Counted from the first letter of the stretch, positions 25,978 to 34,560 are shown. The stretch is 64,000 nt of DNA from Paenarthrobacter ilicis (GCF_016907545.1 NZ_JAFBCD010000001.1:1860001-1924000); one strand, 5' to 3'. Notes: generated by a model from the letters alone, not told the origin. Made by a program: numbers and translations.

Positions 25978-28685
25978 ACCCCCTCCAGCTTTCCACAGCG
26001 ACGGCAGCCGGACTTGATACCGTACAGGTTTTGCACCAGCTGTCTTCCGCCCCGTCTGGCCTATCGGACCAGGAATCGGCGGCCCGGCTGGCTATGGTGG
26101 GTCCGAACGCGGTCCTGTCGCATAAAGCCAGTGCCTGGGGCGTACTGGGGCGTCAGCTCGCCAGTCCCATCCTGGTTTTGTTGTTCGTCACTGCGTCGGT
26201 GTCGTTGTTCTTGGGGGATGCGACCAACTCGATAGTGATCGGGGGCATCCTTCTTGTCAGTGTGGGGCTCGGATTCAGCAACGAATTCAGGGCCGAGCGC
26301 GCCTCGGAATCCCTTCACTCGCAAATAAGCCATCGTGCTCTGGTACTTCGCGAGGGCAGGACCCTGGCCGTGGACGTGACAAACGTGGTGCCCGGCGACG
26401 TCGTTCAATTGGGACTCGGGACGATTGTTCCCGCCGACTTGCGGTTGCTGGAAACAAACAGTTTGCTCTGTGATGAGAGCATTCTTACCGGGGAGTCGCT
26501 GCCCACGGAAAAAGACCCATCCCCGGTTCTCGATGGGGTGGCCCTTGGTGATCGGACATCGTGCGCGTTTATGGGCACGGTGGTTCATTCCGGTGGGGGA
26601 ACCGGAGTGGTTGTGGCCACCGGAAGGGGCACGGAGTTCGGACGTATCGCTTCGGGAATGGGAGAACGCCAACCTCAGACCGAGTTCCAACTCGGTCTTC
26701 GACGATTCTCTTTCCTTTTGCTGCAAGTCGCCTTAGGTCTCACCACTTTGATCTTCATCATCAATGTCCTGCTTCAACGGCCGATCATTGAATCATTGCT
26801 CTTCTCCCTCGCCATCGCTGTGGGCATCACGCCTCAACTTCTTCCCGCCGTCGTCAGTACCAGCCTGGCCACCGGAACGCGCGTCCTGGCCAAGCAGAAA
26901 GTGCTCGTCAAACGTTTGGTTTGCATCGAAGATCTGGGCGACATGGACATCTTGGTCACGGACAAGACCGGCACCCTGACCGAAGGCAGGATCAGCTATA
27001 CCGGAGCGCTGCCGGTAGGGCCCGAAACAACCCAGGACCAGGTGCTCACCCTGGGGCTGCTGGCCACAGAGGCGGACTACACCGCGGCCAAAGACTCCGT
27101 CGCCGGACAAAACCCGCTGGATGGGGCACTCTGGACCAGCCTTTCAGCGGCGCGGCTTGGCCCTGAGCAATTTACACGTTTGGATCTCATCAGTTTCGAC
27201 CATGATCGGCGCCGTACCTCCGTGCTCGTCCGACACCCGGCACATGGTGAGCAGCTGATCACCAAAGGCGCCCCTGAAGACGTCCTTTCCCTGTGTCGGC
27301 CAACAACCCAAAGCGCATTGGAGACGTTGGATGAGCAGTTTGGAGCAGGATCGCGCGTTGTGGCGGTTGCATACCGTGACGTTCCTGGACTGCAAAAGAT
27401 TAGAGACACAGACGAACGCGACTTCACCCTTGCTGGTTTTCTCATTTTCCTGGACCGCCCCAAGGCGAACGTTAAAGCTTCACTTGACCACCTTCAGTCA
27501 TTGCAGATCACAGTGAAGATCGCCACCGGCGACAACGCCAAAGTGGCCGAGAAAGTCTGCGCTGAGATTGGAATCGTTTCCGGTGGCACCCTCAACGGGG
27601 CCGACATTGATGGGATGTCTGATGAGAACCTGGTCTCGGCAGCACGGACCGCTTCCATCTTTGCCCGGGTGTCCCCGGAACATAAGGCACGGATCATCAC
27701 TGCGCTCCGCAAGAGTGGCGGCTCCGTAGGATTTCTGGGAGACGGGGTCAACGACGCCCTGGCCCTGCACAAAGCAGACATCGGCATTTCAGTGGATACG
27801 GCCACTGACGTCGCCAAGGACGCAGCCGATATTATCCTGCTCGATAAAGACCTGGGTGTCCTTGCAGCAGGTGTCGGGGAGGGGCGGCGGATCTTCGCGA
27901 ATACCATCAAATACGTCCTCATGGGAACGTCCAGCAATTTCGGGAACATGTTCAGCGCAGCGACCGCCTCAGCGGTGTTGAACTTCCTGCCAATGCTGCC
28001 AAGCCAGATTCTGCTCAATAACCTGCTTTACGATGCCGGGCAATTGGCCATCCCCACCGACAGGGTCGATAAGGAACAACTCCGTGCTCCCACCCACTGG
28101 AATATCGCCTTTATTCGACGCTTCATGCTCCTCTTCGGGCCTATCAGCTCGATCTTTGACTTTGCGACCTTCACATTGATGCTCACGGTATTTACTGCCG
28201 TCCCTGGCGAGTTCCGGGCGGGATGGTTCATCGAATCAATCGCCACCCAGACCCTGATTATCTTCGCCATCCGCACCCGCAAAGTGCCTTTCTTCCGCAG
28301 CAGACCCTCGGCAGGGCTAACCGTTGCCTCGTTGGGGGTCGTCGCCGTGGGAGTCGCTTTGCCGCTGTCACCCCTCGGACCGTGGCTTGGCTTTGATCCA
28401 TTGCCGGTGCCGTTCTTTCTTGCCCTCCTCAGCATGGTGATCATTTATCTGGTGATGGTCGAATTCGCCAAACATTGGTTCTTCTCCCGCTCCAAGCAAG
28501 AGTCACCCGCCATGAAAATCCCCCGACGCCGGTCGACCCACCACATCAGCCGCCGTGCATCGCGCTTCACCACAGCCGGGAAACTATCCGGCGCCCCAAA
28601 GAAGACCACTGATGATCTTCACCCCCGCCCCGCGAAGTTCCCTGAGTCACGGGATTTACCGGGGAGCAGAGAGTGGGGCTTTTAG
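25974..28685 (+). CDS. mgtA: MgtA-type (P3B) magnesium-transporting P-type ATPase
   Basis: A 903-residue pump. The N-terminal cation-ATPase domain is followed by the actuator motif ILTGESLPTEK, the phosphorylation site DKTGTLTEG, and the hinge GDGVNDALALHKADIGISV with DIILLDKDLGVL, as in MgtA/MgtB. The C-terminal half has the extra helices of P2/P3 pumps. A basic, proline-rich tail of about 70 residues follows the last helix and is unusual. It overlaps xfp by 4 bp. Mycobacteria have another P-type pump, CtpF, in the DosR regulon, so a cation pump here fits the context. Confidence 0.88.
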   Translation: MNPLQLSTATAAGLDTVQVLHQLSSAPSGLSDQESAARLAMVGPNAVLSHKASAWGVLGRQLASPILVLLFVTASVSLFLGDATNSIVIGGILLVSVGLGFSNEFRAERASESLHSQISHRALVLREGRTLAVDVTNVVPGDVVQLGLGTIVPADLRLLETNSLLCDESILTGESLPTEKDPSPVLDGVALGDRTSCAFMGTVVHSGGGTGVVVATGRGTEFGRIASGMGERQPQTEFQLGLRRFSFLLLQVALGLTTLIFIINVLLQRPIIESLLFSLAIAVGITPQLLPAVVSTSLATGTRVLAKQKVLVKRLVCIEDLGDMDILVTDKTGTLTEGRISYTGALPVGPETTQDQVLTLGLLATEADYTAAKDSVAGQNPLDGALWTSLSAARLGPEQFTRLDLISFDHDRRRTSVLVRHPAHGEQLITKGAPEDVLSLCRPTTQSALETLDEQFGAGSRVVAVAYRDVPGLQKIRDTDERDFTLAGFLIFLDRPKANVKASLDHLQSLQITVKIATGDNAKVAEKVCAEIGIVSGGTLNGADIDGMSDENLVSAARTASIFARVSPEHKARIITALRKSGGSVGFLGDGVNDALALHKADIGISVDTATDVAKDAADIILLDKDLGVLAAGVGEGRRIFANTIKYVLMGTSSNFGNMFSAATASAVLNFLPMLPSQILLNNLLYDAGQLAIPTDRVDKEQLRAPTHWNIAFIRRFMLLFGPISSIFDFATFTLMLTVFTAVPGEFRAGWFIESIATQTLIIFAIRTRKVPFFRSRPSAGLTVASLGVVAVGVALPLSPLGPWLGFDPLPVPFFLALLSMVIIYLVMVEFAKHWFFSRSKQESPAMKIPRRRSTHHISRRASRFTTAGKLSGAPKKTTDDLHPRPAKFPESRDLPGSREWGF

Positions 28686-28777
28686 TATCCTTTGGTGGGA
28701 CAATGGGATAACGGACACATGTCACGGGGCCGTGTCCGGCCCCGGCACGTCCCGCTCACATTCAGGAGGGGATCCTG

Positions 28778-29593
28778 ATGGGCCCCACCACTATTGTCGT
28801 CCTTGTCGTTGTTTTGGTGCTGTTGCTGATCGCCGCGAAATCGTCGATCCGGGTCGTACGTCAATACGAAAAAGGTGTGCTTTTCCGGCTTGGCAGAGTT
28901 CTTGGTGTCAGGGAGCCTGGTCTGCAGTTGATCATCCCGGTCATCGATCGGTTGCCGTTGGTGAGTTTGCGGATCGTGACCATGCCCATCCAGTCCCAAG
29001 GCATCATCACTCAGGACAACGTGAGCGTGGATGTCTCCGCCGTTGCCTACTATCGGGTGGTGGACGCTGTGAAGTCGGTGGTGGCCATCGAGAATGTGGC
29101 CTCCGCTATTGACCAGATTGCCCAGACAACCCTGAGGAAGGTCGTGGGTCGGCACACCCTGGACCAAACCCTGTCCGAAACCGAACGGATCAATATTGAC
29201 ATCCGTGAAATCCTCGATGTCCTCACCGTGGAGTGGGGCGTAGAGGTGACCCTGGTGGAACTCAAAGATATCCAGCTACCGGAAAGTATGAAACGTGCCA
29301 TGGCCCGCCAGGCTGAAGCGGAACGGGAGAAGAGGGCCAAGATCATCGCAGCTGAAGGCGAAGCCATCGCCGCGACAGCGCTCGGCGAAGCCTCTGACAC
29401 TATGATGGCCCACCCCTTGGCCCTACAGCTAAGGAATCTGCAGTCTCTGGTTGAAATCGGGGTCGATAAGAACACCACAGTGGTCTTTCCCGCCCCACTG
29501 ATGAGCACCATCGGTGAACTTTCCGCGTTCTTGGCTCGAGAGAACCTGGCCGCAGCATCCTCCAACGGCAAGACTCCCATCAAAGCGGCATGA
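28778..29593 (+). CDS. slipin/stomatin-like SPFH membrane protein
   Basis: A 271-residue SPFH-domain protein. One N-terminal membrane helix (about residues 4-20) is followed by [23 protein letters not shown] and the SPFH core with [27 protein letters not shown] charged coiled-coil segment [24 protein letters not shown] lies at about 180-205. Such proteins form membrane scaffolds and usually pair with an NfeD protein, which I do not find here. A strong AGGAGGGGATCC site precedes ATG 28778. It sits 92 bp after the MgtA-type gene; no clear DevR box precedes it, though TATCCT at 28686 could be a -10. Confidence 0.9.
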   Translation: MGPTTIVVLVVVLVLLLIAAKSSIRVVRQYEKGVLFRLGRVLGVREPGLQLIIPVIDRLPLVSLRIVTMPIQSQGIITQDNVSVDVSAVAYYRVVDAVKSVVAIENVASAIDQIAQTTLRKVVGRHTLDQTLSETERINIDIREILDVLTVEWGVEVTLVELKDIQLPESMKRAMARQAEAEREKRAKIIAAEGEAIAATALGEASDTMMAHPLALQLRNLQSLVEIGVDKNTTVVFPAPLMSTIGELSAFLARENLAAASSNGKTPIKAA

Positions 29594-29936
29594 ATTCCCC
29601 AATAGGCAGGCCCTCTGAACCGGGTGGAGGATAGTGAGCTTGGTTGAGCCGCGCTCGGGTTGCTCTGCCCGGCTGATGATGGGACCTTTGGGACCTGACG
29701 GCCCGGATCCCGCGCAGACGTCATGATTGACAAGGTTTTGTCACTTGTTCCAGGCCTCCCGTCGCGGGTGGGGCGCGTAGACTTGAGGGCGGCCATGACC
29801 AACCTGCTCAGGCAGGCCGGACGCATGCCAGCGCCTCCCACCCAGCCGACCCGGACCCGGGTCCCTGAACCAGCCACAGCCGTTCCACGTTCCGGCGGGT
29901 CCGACAGTGCACCTAATAGAACGTTGGCACAGCGCC
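29594..29936. other. 343-bp gap with tandem GGGACC repeats
   Basis: I see no convincing gene; the 98-aa frame at 29723-30019 is low-complexity and runs into the next gene. At 29681-29704 two overlapping DevR-box-like sequences occur: GGGACCTTTGGGACC and GGGACCTGACGGCCC. Neither has a -10 hexamer at the 22-nt spacing. A short palindrome, TGACAA-GGTT-TTGTCA, lies at 29728-29743. Confidence 0.5.
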
Positions 29937-30377
29937 ATGACAACCATTCACGAATTCCCTGTTCGCGTCGAGACAGCACTGACACTGAGCGGCGTCCTCG
30001 CCTCTGCCTTGCCGCATGACCTGGGCACGGTCCAAGGCCCCGCCCGCTACACCGTCCCGGCAGTATTTTCCCGCCGCCCCCAACCCAGGGAGATCGACCT
30101 TCTTCACGCAGTCAATAGCAGCCACCGCTTCGCTGGGGCCGGCTTCGGCGAGGTTGAAATCAGCGTCTCGGACCGTCGACTCCTGATCAGCAACACCAAC
30201 CTCGCGGAACTCAAGTCAGGTTTGGCCCATCTTGTGGGAGTGATCCTGGATGAGATTTCCGCTCAGGCCTGCCAAGAACGCGCAGACCGCGCGGAAGAGC
30301 TTGACGCTCTGGGACTGATTGAAGAACGGCGTCTGGAATCCATCCGACAAGCCGCGGCCGAAATCCACTTCGATTAA
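29937..30377 (+). CDS. hypothetical protein
   Basis: A 146-residue soluble protein that I do not recognise. Residues 1-85 look mixed alpha/beta (VPAVFSRRPQPREIDLLHAVNSS, FGEVEISVSDRRLLISNTN). Residues 90-146 look helical and charged, with QACQERADRAEELDALGLIEERRLESIRQAA. ATG 29937 lacks a clear ribosome site; the frame is open to 29907. It lies within the dormancy island between the slipin and a membrane protein. Codon use looks like its neighbours, which supports a real gene. Confidence 0.55.
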   Translation: MTTIHEFPVRVETALTLSGVLASALPHDLGTVQGPARYTVPAVFSRRPQPREIDLLHAVNSSHRFAGAGFGEVEISVSDRRLLISNTNLAELKSGLAHLVGVILDEISAQACQERADRAEELDALGLIEERRLESIRQAAAEIHFD

Positions 30378-30530
30378 CGCCGGAGATGCAGGTCATCGGC
30401 ATTTTCGTGGTGCACCTTGCAACAAGGGCCCGTTGAGCCAACGTCGAGCCAGGGAGGTTTGGTGAAGGCAGCCTCGGGAACCTGCGCGGCGGTCATGGTC
30501 CTGTGAGTACATAAGAGGAGGCAGAGGAGT

Positions 30531-31175
30531 GTGCGCACCGCATTTATCCGGCGCTGGATGCTGGCTGTCACAGCGTGCGAGGCGGTTGGATTCATGATTC
30601 CAGCTGCGGTTGGCGGGTTCCTCGCCTTAGCGGCAGTGCAGGGATGGGGTGTCTATCCGGTGATGGTTGTCGCAGGTGCCTGCGAGGGAGCCTTGCTTGG
30701 ACTTGGGCAATCGATTGGCTTCGGACCGTTGGTCGTGCCGCGGCCCGTGTGGGTTGCCGCTACCGCTGTGGGCGCTGCCGTGGCATGGGCGATTGGTATG
30801 TTGCCCAGTACGATTGCTGGTTTCGACCTGGGGAACCTTTGGATTACGCCAGAGGTTGTCGTCGGAGCGGTACTGCTATTGGTTTCGATTCCGACGCTGC
30901 AGTGGCTTGTTCTCCGGCGGGTGGTTCGGAAGAGTCTTCAATGGATCCCTATCAACGCTGGTGCGTGGGCTATCGGCATCCTGTGGACGTTGGCCCCGTC
31001 GCCGTTCATTGACGAAATGACTCCAGCGCCCGTGCTGTTCGCGAGCTATGCGTTGGCGGGAATTTTCATGGCTGTCACTGTAGCGGCATTGACAGGCCTT
31101 GCAGCCCAACGTATAGCCTTGGCCGCTAACGGACAGGGAGATGCTGGCAGTCACGCCCCCTCCGCCGCATGGTGA
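30531..31175 (+). CDS. integral membrane protein of unknown function
   Basis: A 214-residue protein with about six hydrophobic segments, beginning RRWMLAVTACEAVGFMIPAAVGGF and ending ASYALAGIFMAVTVAALTGLAAQ, then a short polar tail. No family motif is recognised. It starts with GTG at 30531 after AGAGGAGGCAGAGGAG, a strong ribosome site. It lies in the 3' part of the dormancy island, 69 bp before PPOX paralogue 5. A transport or sensing role cannot be assigned. Confidence 0.75.
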   Translation: MRTAFIRRWMLAVTACEAVGFMIPAAVGGFLALAAVQGWGVYPVMVVAGACEGALLGLGQSIGFGPLVVPRPVWVAATAVGAAVAWAIGMLPSTIAGFDLGNLWITPEVVVGAVLLLVSIPTLQWLVLRRVVRKSLQWIPINAGAWAIGILWTLAPSPFIDEMTPAPVLFASYALAGIFMAVTVAALTGLAAQRIALAANGQGDAGSHAPSAAW

Positions 31176-31194
31176 AGGCGCCCGCGGTCAGGAC

Positions 31195-31209
31195 GGGACC
31201 AATGGCCCT
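31195..31209 (+). promoter_or_regulatory. DevR/DosR-type box for PPOX paralogue 5
   Basis: GGGACCAATGGCCCT, followed by AA. TAGCGT at 31232-31237 begins exactly 22 nt after the box, and ATG 31245 follows 7 nt later, giving a box centre at -43 of a leaderless start. Confidence 0.78.
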
Positions 31210-31244
31210 AACGATGACGCGATGCTGCCGTTAGCGTCGATGAC

Positions 31245-31727
31245 ATGAACGCCGAATCACGCGCTGCCGTTGAACGCCTCCACCCGGGCGAGTGCTGGTA
31301 TCTCCTGAACGGGACCACGGTGGGTCGGTTGGCTGTCCCGGTTGATGGGCATCCTGAGATTTTTCCTGTGAACTTCGTCCTTAGTGGTGCCAGTATTGTT
31401 TTCCGTAGCGACCTGGGCACCAAGTATCAGAGCGCGGTGACGGATCCGAGCGCTTTGGAAATCGATGGATACAGCTCCTCTACAGAGATGGCGTGGAGCG
31501 TCGTCGTGCGGGGCCAGTCGCAGTTGATCGTGGACTCCCAGGAAATGGCTGCGGCCGATGATTTGAACCTCGAGCCATGGCAGGCAGGAAGTAAGAGTTC
31601 CTATTTGCGGCTCATCCCGACTTCCGTCACAGGCCGCCGTTTCAAGACCTTGCGCCCGGATATCTGGCGCGGCACTGTACTGCGGACGGTCAGGGATCCC
31701 TCACCATCCGCCATCCCCGATCAGTGA
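31245..31727 (+). CDS. PPOX-like flavin-binding protein (paralogue 5), leaderless
   Basis: A 160-residue split-barrel protein: CWYLLNGTTVGRLAVPVDGHPEIFPVNFVLSG, FRSDLGTK, AWSVVVRGQSQLIV and LIPTSVTGRRFKTL. The promoter layout is the same as for paralogues 2 and 4: box, 22 nt, TAGCGT, 7 nt, ATG. No ribosome site is visible. It seems monocistronic and marks the right end of the dormancy island, since fructan genes on the other strand follow. Confidence 0.85.
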   Translation: MNAESRAAVERLHPGECWYLLNGTTVGRLAVPVDGHPEIFPVNFVLSGASIVFRSDLGTKYQSAVTDPSALEIDGYSSSTEMAWSVVVRGQSQLIVDSQEMAAADDLNLEPWQAGSKSSYLRLIPTSVTGRRFKTLRPDIWRGTVLRTVRDPSPSAIPDQ

Positions 31728-31816
31728 TGGGTCACCAAGTAACGAGGACCCAGTCGCCGGGGAGATAGGGCAGTTCCTCAGCCGATCCTTTACCGTGCAT
31801 CCTCAGGAAACAGACC

Positions 31817-32032
31817 TTGGTCTGGCTCAGAAAACCCTCCCCGCGTTGGTTGAGACACTTCACAACCATTAGCCAGACACCAAACCTCGTAGCTGCGCCA
31901 CCTGGCTGGTACGCGGACCCGGCAGGAACGATGAGGCTTCAATGGTGGGACGGTGCCGCATGGACGGGGCAATTCTCCGACTTGCCTGGGTTACCTGCGC
32001 TGCTGCTCATTCTGGGTCGAATTCGCCGCTGA
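31817..32032 (+). pseudogene. DUF2510 domain fragment
   Basis: A frame opening with TTG at 31817 and closing at 32032 holds a clear DUF2510 signature, APPGWYADPAGTMRLQWWDG followed by AAWTGQF. That motif usually lies at the N-terminus of membrane proteins. Here nothing but 20 residues (DLPGLPALLLILGRIRR at the end) follows, and the last 94 bp are antisense to the 3' end of the sugar kinase gene. No ribosome site is evident. It is most likely the remnant of a DUF2510 gene truncated when the fructan operon became its neighbour, though a small functional protein is possible. Confidence 0.5.
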
Positions 32033-32961
32033 TAAGGATGATTCCGGCGCAGGGCCTCGTTCAGCTCCGTCGCACTGGGCGGATTCGCTCCCGCCCGGCC
32101 CACGGTGATTGCGGCCGCCGCAGTGGCCGCCTCACCCATCCTCCTCATGGCCTCCGGGCTAACGTTGTCCTCGTTGAGGTACCCCAGAATCAAGGCAGAC
32201 ATGAACGAATCACCGGCCCCGATGGTGTCAGCCACCGTCGTTTTCGTGGCCGGGATGTCCATGGTCGCGTCGGCGGAGGCAAGGTGGGAGCCACCGGCGC
32301 CCATCGTCACAACGGCAAGCTTTGCCCCAAGCCCAAGAACATACGCGGCTGTTTCCTGAAGGCTCTTTAGGGGGTAGAGCCATCGTGCGTCTTCGTCGCT
32401 GAGTTTCACCAGGTTCGTGGCGGGAACCACGTCTTCGAAGCTGGCCACCGCTTCAGAATGGCTTCCCAGCAGGGCCGGCCGGATGTTCGGATCGTAGGTG
32501 ACGGTGCAGTGGTGATGCACCCGTTCGAGGATGGATTTGACGGTCCCGGCGCCCGGGGCGAGGAACGCCGCGATGGAACCGGTATGCAGGAGCTTGGGAA
32601 GGGACGCCAGCGCAGTGACGGGCATGTCCCAGGCGACGTCGAAGTCGTAATCGGCCGAACCATCCGCGGCAAGGGTGACCCTCGCCGTGGATGTCCGGGC
32701 CAGTGAACGGGACCCCGGCAAAACCGTAACGCCGGCGCTGCGTAGATGGGCTTCGATGGCGGTGCCGCGGTCGTCATCGCCGATAGCGGTCAGCAACCCG
32801 GTGGAGATGCCGAGGCGGCCCAGGCCGTAGGCCACATTGGCTGGAGATCCTCCGGCATGCTCTACCTGGCCGGACGGGCTGATGACCACGTCGATCAGGG
32901 ACTCGCCTATGACGAGCACGTCAAGGGCAGATTCGGTCTCGCTGGTTGTTTCGGGTCCCAT
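31939..32961 (-). CDS. PfkB-family sugar kinase, probable fructokinase
   Basis: A 340-residue ribokinase-family enzyme. N-terminal VIGESLIDVV and the substrate motif GGSPANVAYGLGRLG are followed by the C-terminal ATP/anion-hole signature DTIGAGDSFMSALI. It would phosphorylate fructose released by the two GH32 enzymes encoded just upstream. The last 30 or so residues (RRIRPRMSSSAGNPG onward) lie beyond the kinase fold and overlap the DUF2510 fragment in antisense, so the natural end may have been altered. TAGGAG precedes ATG 32961, which lies 12 bp after the GH32 stop. Confidence 0.88.
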   Translation of the reverse strand: MGPETTSETESALDVLVIGESLIDVVISPSGQVEHAGGSPANVAYGLGRLGISTGLLTAIGDDDRGTAIEAHLRSAGVTVLPGSRSLARTSTARVTLAADGSADYDFDVAWDMPVTALASLPKLLHTGSIAAFLAPGAGTVKSILERVHHHCTVTYDPNIRPALLGSHSEAVASFEDVVPATNLVKLSDEDARWLYPLKSLQETAAYVLGLGAKLAVVTMGAGGSHLASADATMDIPATKTTVADTIGAGDSFMSALILGYLNEDNVSPEAMRRMGEAATAAAAITVGRAGANPPSATELNEALRRNHPYQRRIRPRMSSSAGNPGKSENCPVHAAPSHH

Positions 32962-32973
32962 TCTTACCGGCTC

Positions 32974-34560
32974 CTACGGGGTTGCTTTGATCTCGTTGAT
33001 GTGGAGGTTCCGGAACGTCGCCGTGCCTTCATTGGCGTACAGCCGGATCCCGTCGTCGCCTTCAAGGGGGAACACGCGGTGCGAGTGCACAACACGACCG
33101 TCGCCCAGGAACAGCTCGACGCTGGTGCTGTCCACCAGGAGCCGGAGCAAGAGGCGACCGGACTGAGGGTCTACCGGCGTCTGGGTTTCTCCGGCGGTGG
33201 GGTTGATCGTTGGCCGACGGTTGACATAGGCGAACGGGCCCCGCAGGAAGACCCCTGCGGCCACATGCCTGCCGCCGCCCGGGGCGCGGCAAACCTCCAA
33301 TCCGATGTTGGCCGGCGGGGCAGCGGGATCCCACACCAGTTCGCAGGAAAGATCGTAGGCCCGCAAACGGAGGTCAAGGTCGCGCGTCCCTGTGACCGTC
33401 ACATCACCCGGCTCGTGGGTGCGCTTGACGTGGTTGGCCAGGGCGGCGGTGGGAGCGGAGGCGAGGTAGTATCCGCCGGTTCCGCGTTTCAATCGCAGAT
33501 CGCGCACGATCATGTCGTCGCCGTTGTATCCGTCTGTTGCCAGCGTGGGAGTGTTGTGGGGGTAGTCCCAGAAGTTCGCCCAGCCGATGGCGCGGCGAAG
33601 CGTCGGGTCCTCGGCTCCCGCAGCATTGTGGTGGGGGTACGTCACCGCCCCGTAGAAGTCGAAGCCGTAGTCGATCCATTCCGGCTCCGGCCGGTCGGAC
33701 GTGAAGGTGCTGCCGTCGAAGGTACCTGTCCAGTACGCATAGGTGGCGGGCAACCCGCGGCCTTTGCCGTTGGCACTGGTGCCCAAGACCCAATGGGAGG
33801 TACCGTCGTCGGCGGTCATCTTGAAGATGTCCGGACATTCGAGCACACCCAGGTCGGCCCGGACGAACTCACCCACCCGCTGCCAGGACCGGAGGTCAGA
33901 CGAGGCGTAGAAGCCAAGTTTCTGGCCCTCGGCGTTGATCATAAGCCACCGGTTCCGGTCCTGGTCCCGGATCACCTTGGGATCCCGGAAGTCTGCCGTA
34001 CCGGGGTTGGGGAGCACCGGGGCAGTTCCTCCGGGCTTGAAAGTGGCGCCGCGGTCCGTGGAATACCAGAGATATTGTGCCTGACGGCCCCCGGGCGCCT
34101 GGGTGAGGATGGCGATGACCGCGCCGGCCCCGTAGCCGGCAGTGTTCCGGTCATCCACCACCAAGGAACCGGACCAGCAGTCCCCATTGCTGTTGCTGAA
34201 CTTCGGAATGGCGACTCCACGGTCCCGGAACGTGACGTGGTCGGTGGTGGTGGCACGGCGCCAGGAGGTGCCGCCGCCGCCGCTGATGTAGTCGGCGTTG
34301 TAGAGGTAGTAGTAGTGATATTCCCCGTCGAGGTAGATGGGGCGCTGCGGATCGTTCTTCCAGTTGTCGGGCACGCTGAAGTGGTATTCGGGGCGCATGC
34401 GGGTCCGTCCTTTCGGGGATTGTCCGCTTGGGGCGTTGTCAGGTGAGGCCGGAGCGGCCAAAGCGGCGCCGGCGTCTGAAACGGCCAGAGGGGCGGCCAA
34501 GGCGACGGCGCCCGCACCGGTCAGGAGTGAACGACGGGATACAGAGGGTGAGTCCTTCAT
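32974..34560 (-). CDS. Tat-exported GH32 enzyme, levan fructotransferase/levanase-like
   Basis: A 528-residue family 32 protein. The N-terminus has a twin-arginine signal, SRRSLLTGAGAVALAAP (RR at 9-10), ending near an AxA site around residue 37. The GH32 nucleophile is D70 in NWKNDPQRP, an unusual form of the WMNDPNG motif; FRDPKV and ECPDIF supply the other two acidic motifs. The DPQRP variant and YHYYYLYN resemble, as I recall, Arthrobacter levan fructotransferases, which make difructose anhydride IV from levan, but a plain levanase cannot be excluded. AAGGGAACC precedes ATG 34560. It is the secreted member of this operon. Confidence 0.8.
   Translation of the reverse strand: MKDSPSVSRRSLLTGAGAVALAAPLAVSDAGAALAAPASPDNAPSGQSPKGRTRMRPEYHFSVPDNWKNDPQRPIYLDGEYHYYYLYNADYISGGGGTSWRRATTTDHVTFRDRGVAIPKFSNSNGDCWSGSLVVDDRNTAGYGAGAVIAILTQAPGGRQAQYLWYSTDRGATFKPGGTAPVLPNPGTADFRDPKVIRDQDRNRWLMINAEGQKLGFYASSDLRSWQRVGEFVRADLGVLECPDIFKMTADDGTSHWVLGTSANGKGRGLPATYAYWTGTFDGSTFTSDRPEPEWIDYGFDFYGAVTYPHHNAAGAEDPTLRRAIGWANFWDYPHNTPTLATDGYNGDDMIVRDLRLKRGTGGYYLASAPTAALANHVKRTHEPGDVTVTGTRDLDLRLRAYDLSCELVWDPAAPPANIGLEVCRAPGGGRHVAAGVFLRGPFAYVNRRPTINPTAGETQTPVDPQSGRLLLRLLVDSTSVELFLGDGRVVHSHRVFPLEGDDGIRLYANEGTATFRNLHINEIKATP

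Noticed and set aside
28697..28711. GGGACAATGGGATAA as a DevR-like box ahead of the slipin gene
   Set aside because: The right half-site is not complementary and no -10 hexamer occurs at the expected distance.
29723..30019. 98-residue frame in the gap after the slipin gene
   Set aside because: Pro/Arg/Thr-rich, no ribosome site, and overlaps the better candidate at 29937 in another frame.
32746..34446. 566-residue frame antisense to the kinase and GH32 genes
   Set aside because: Spans two confident genes and is Gly/Val-rich from complementary third positions.
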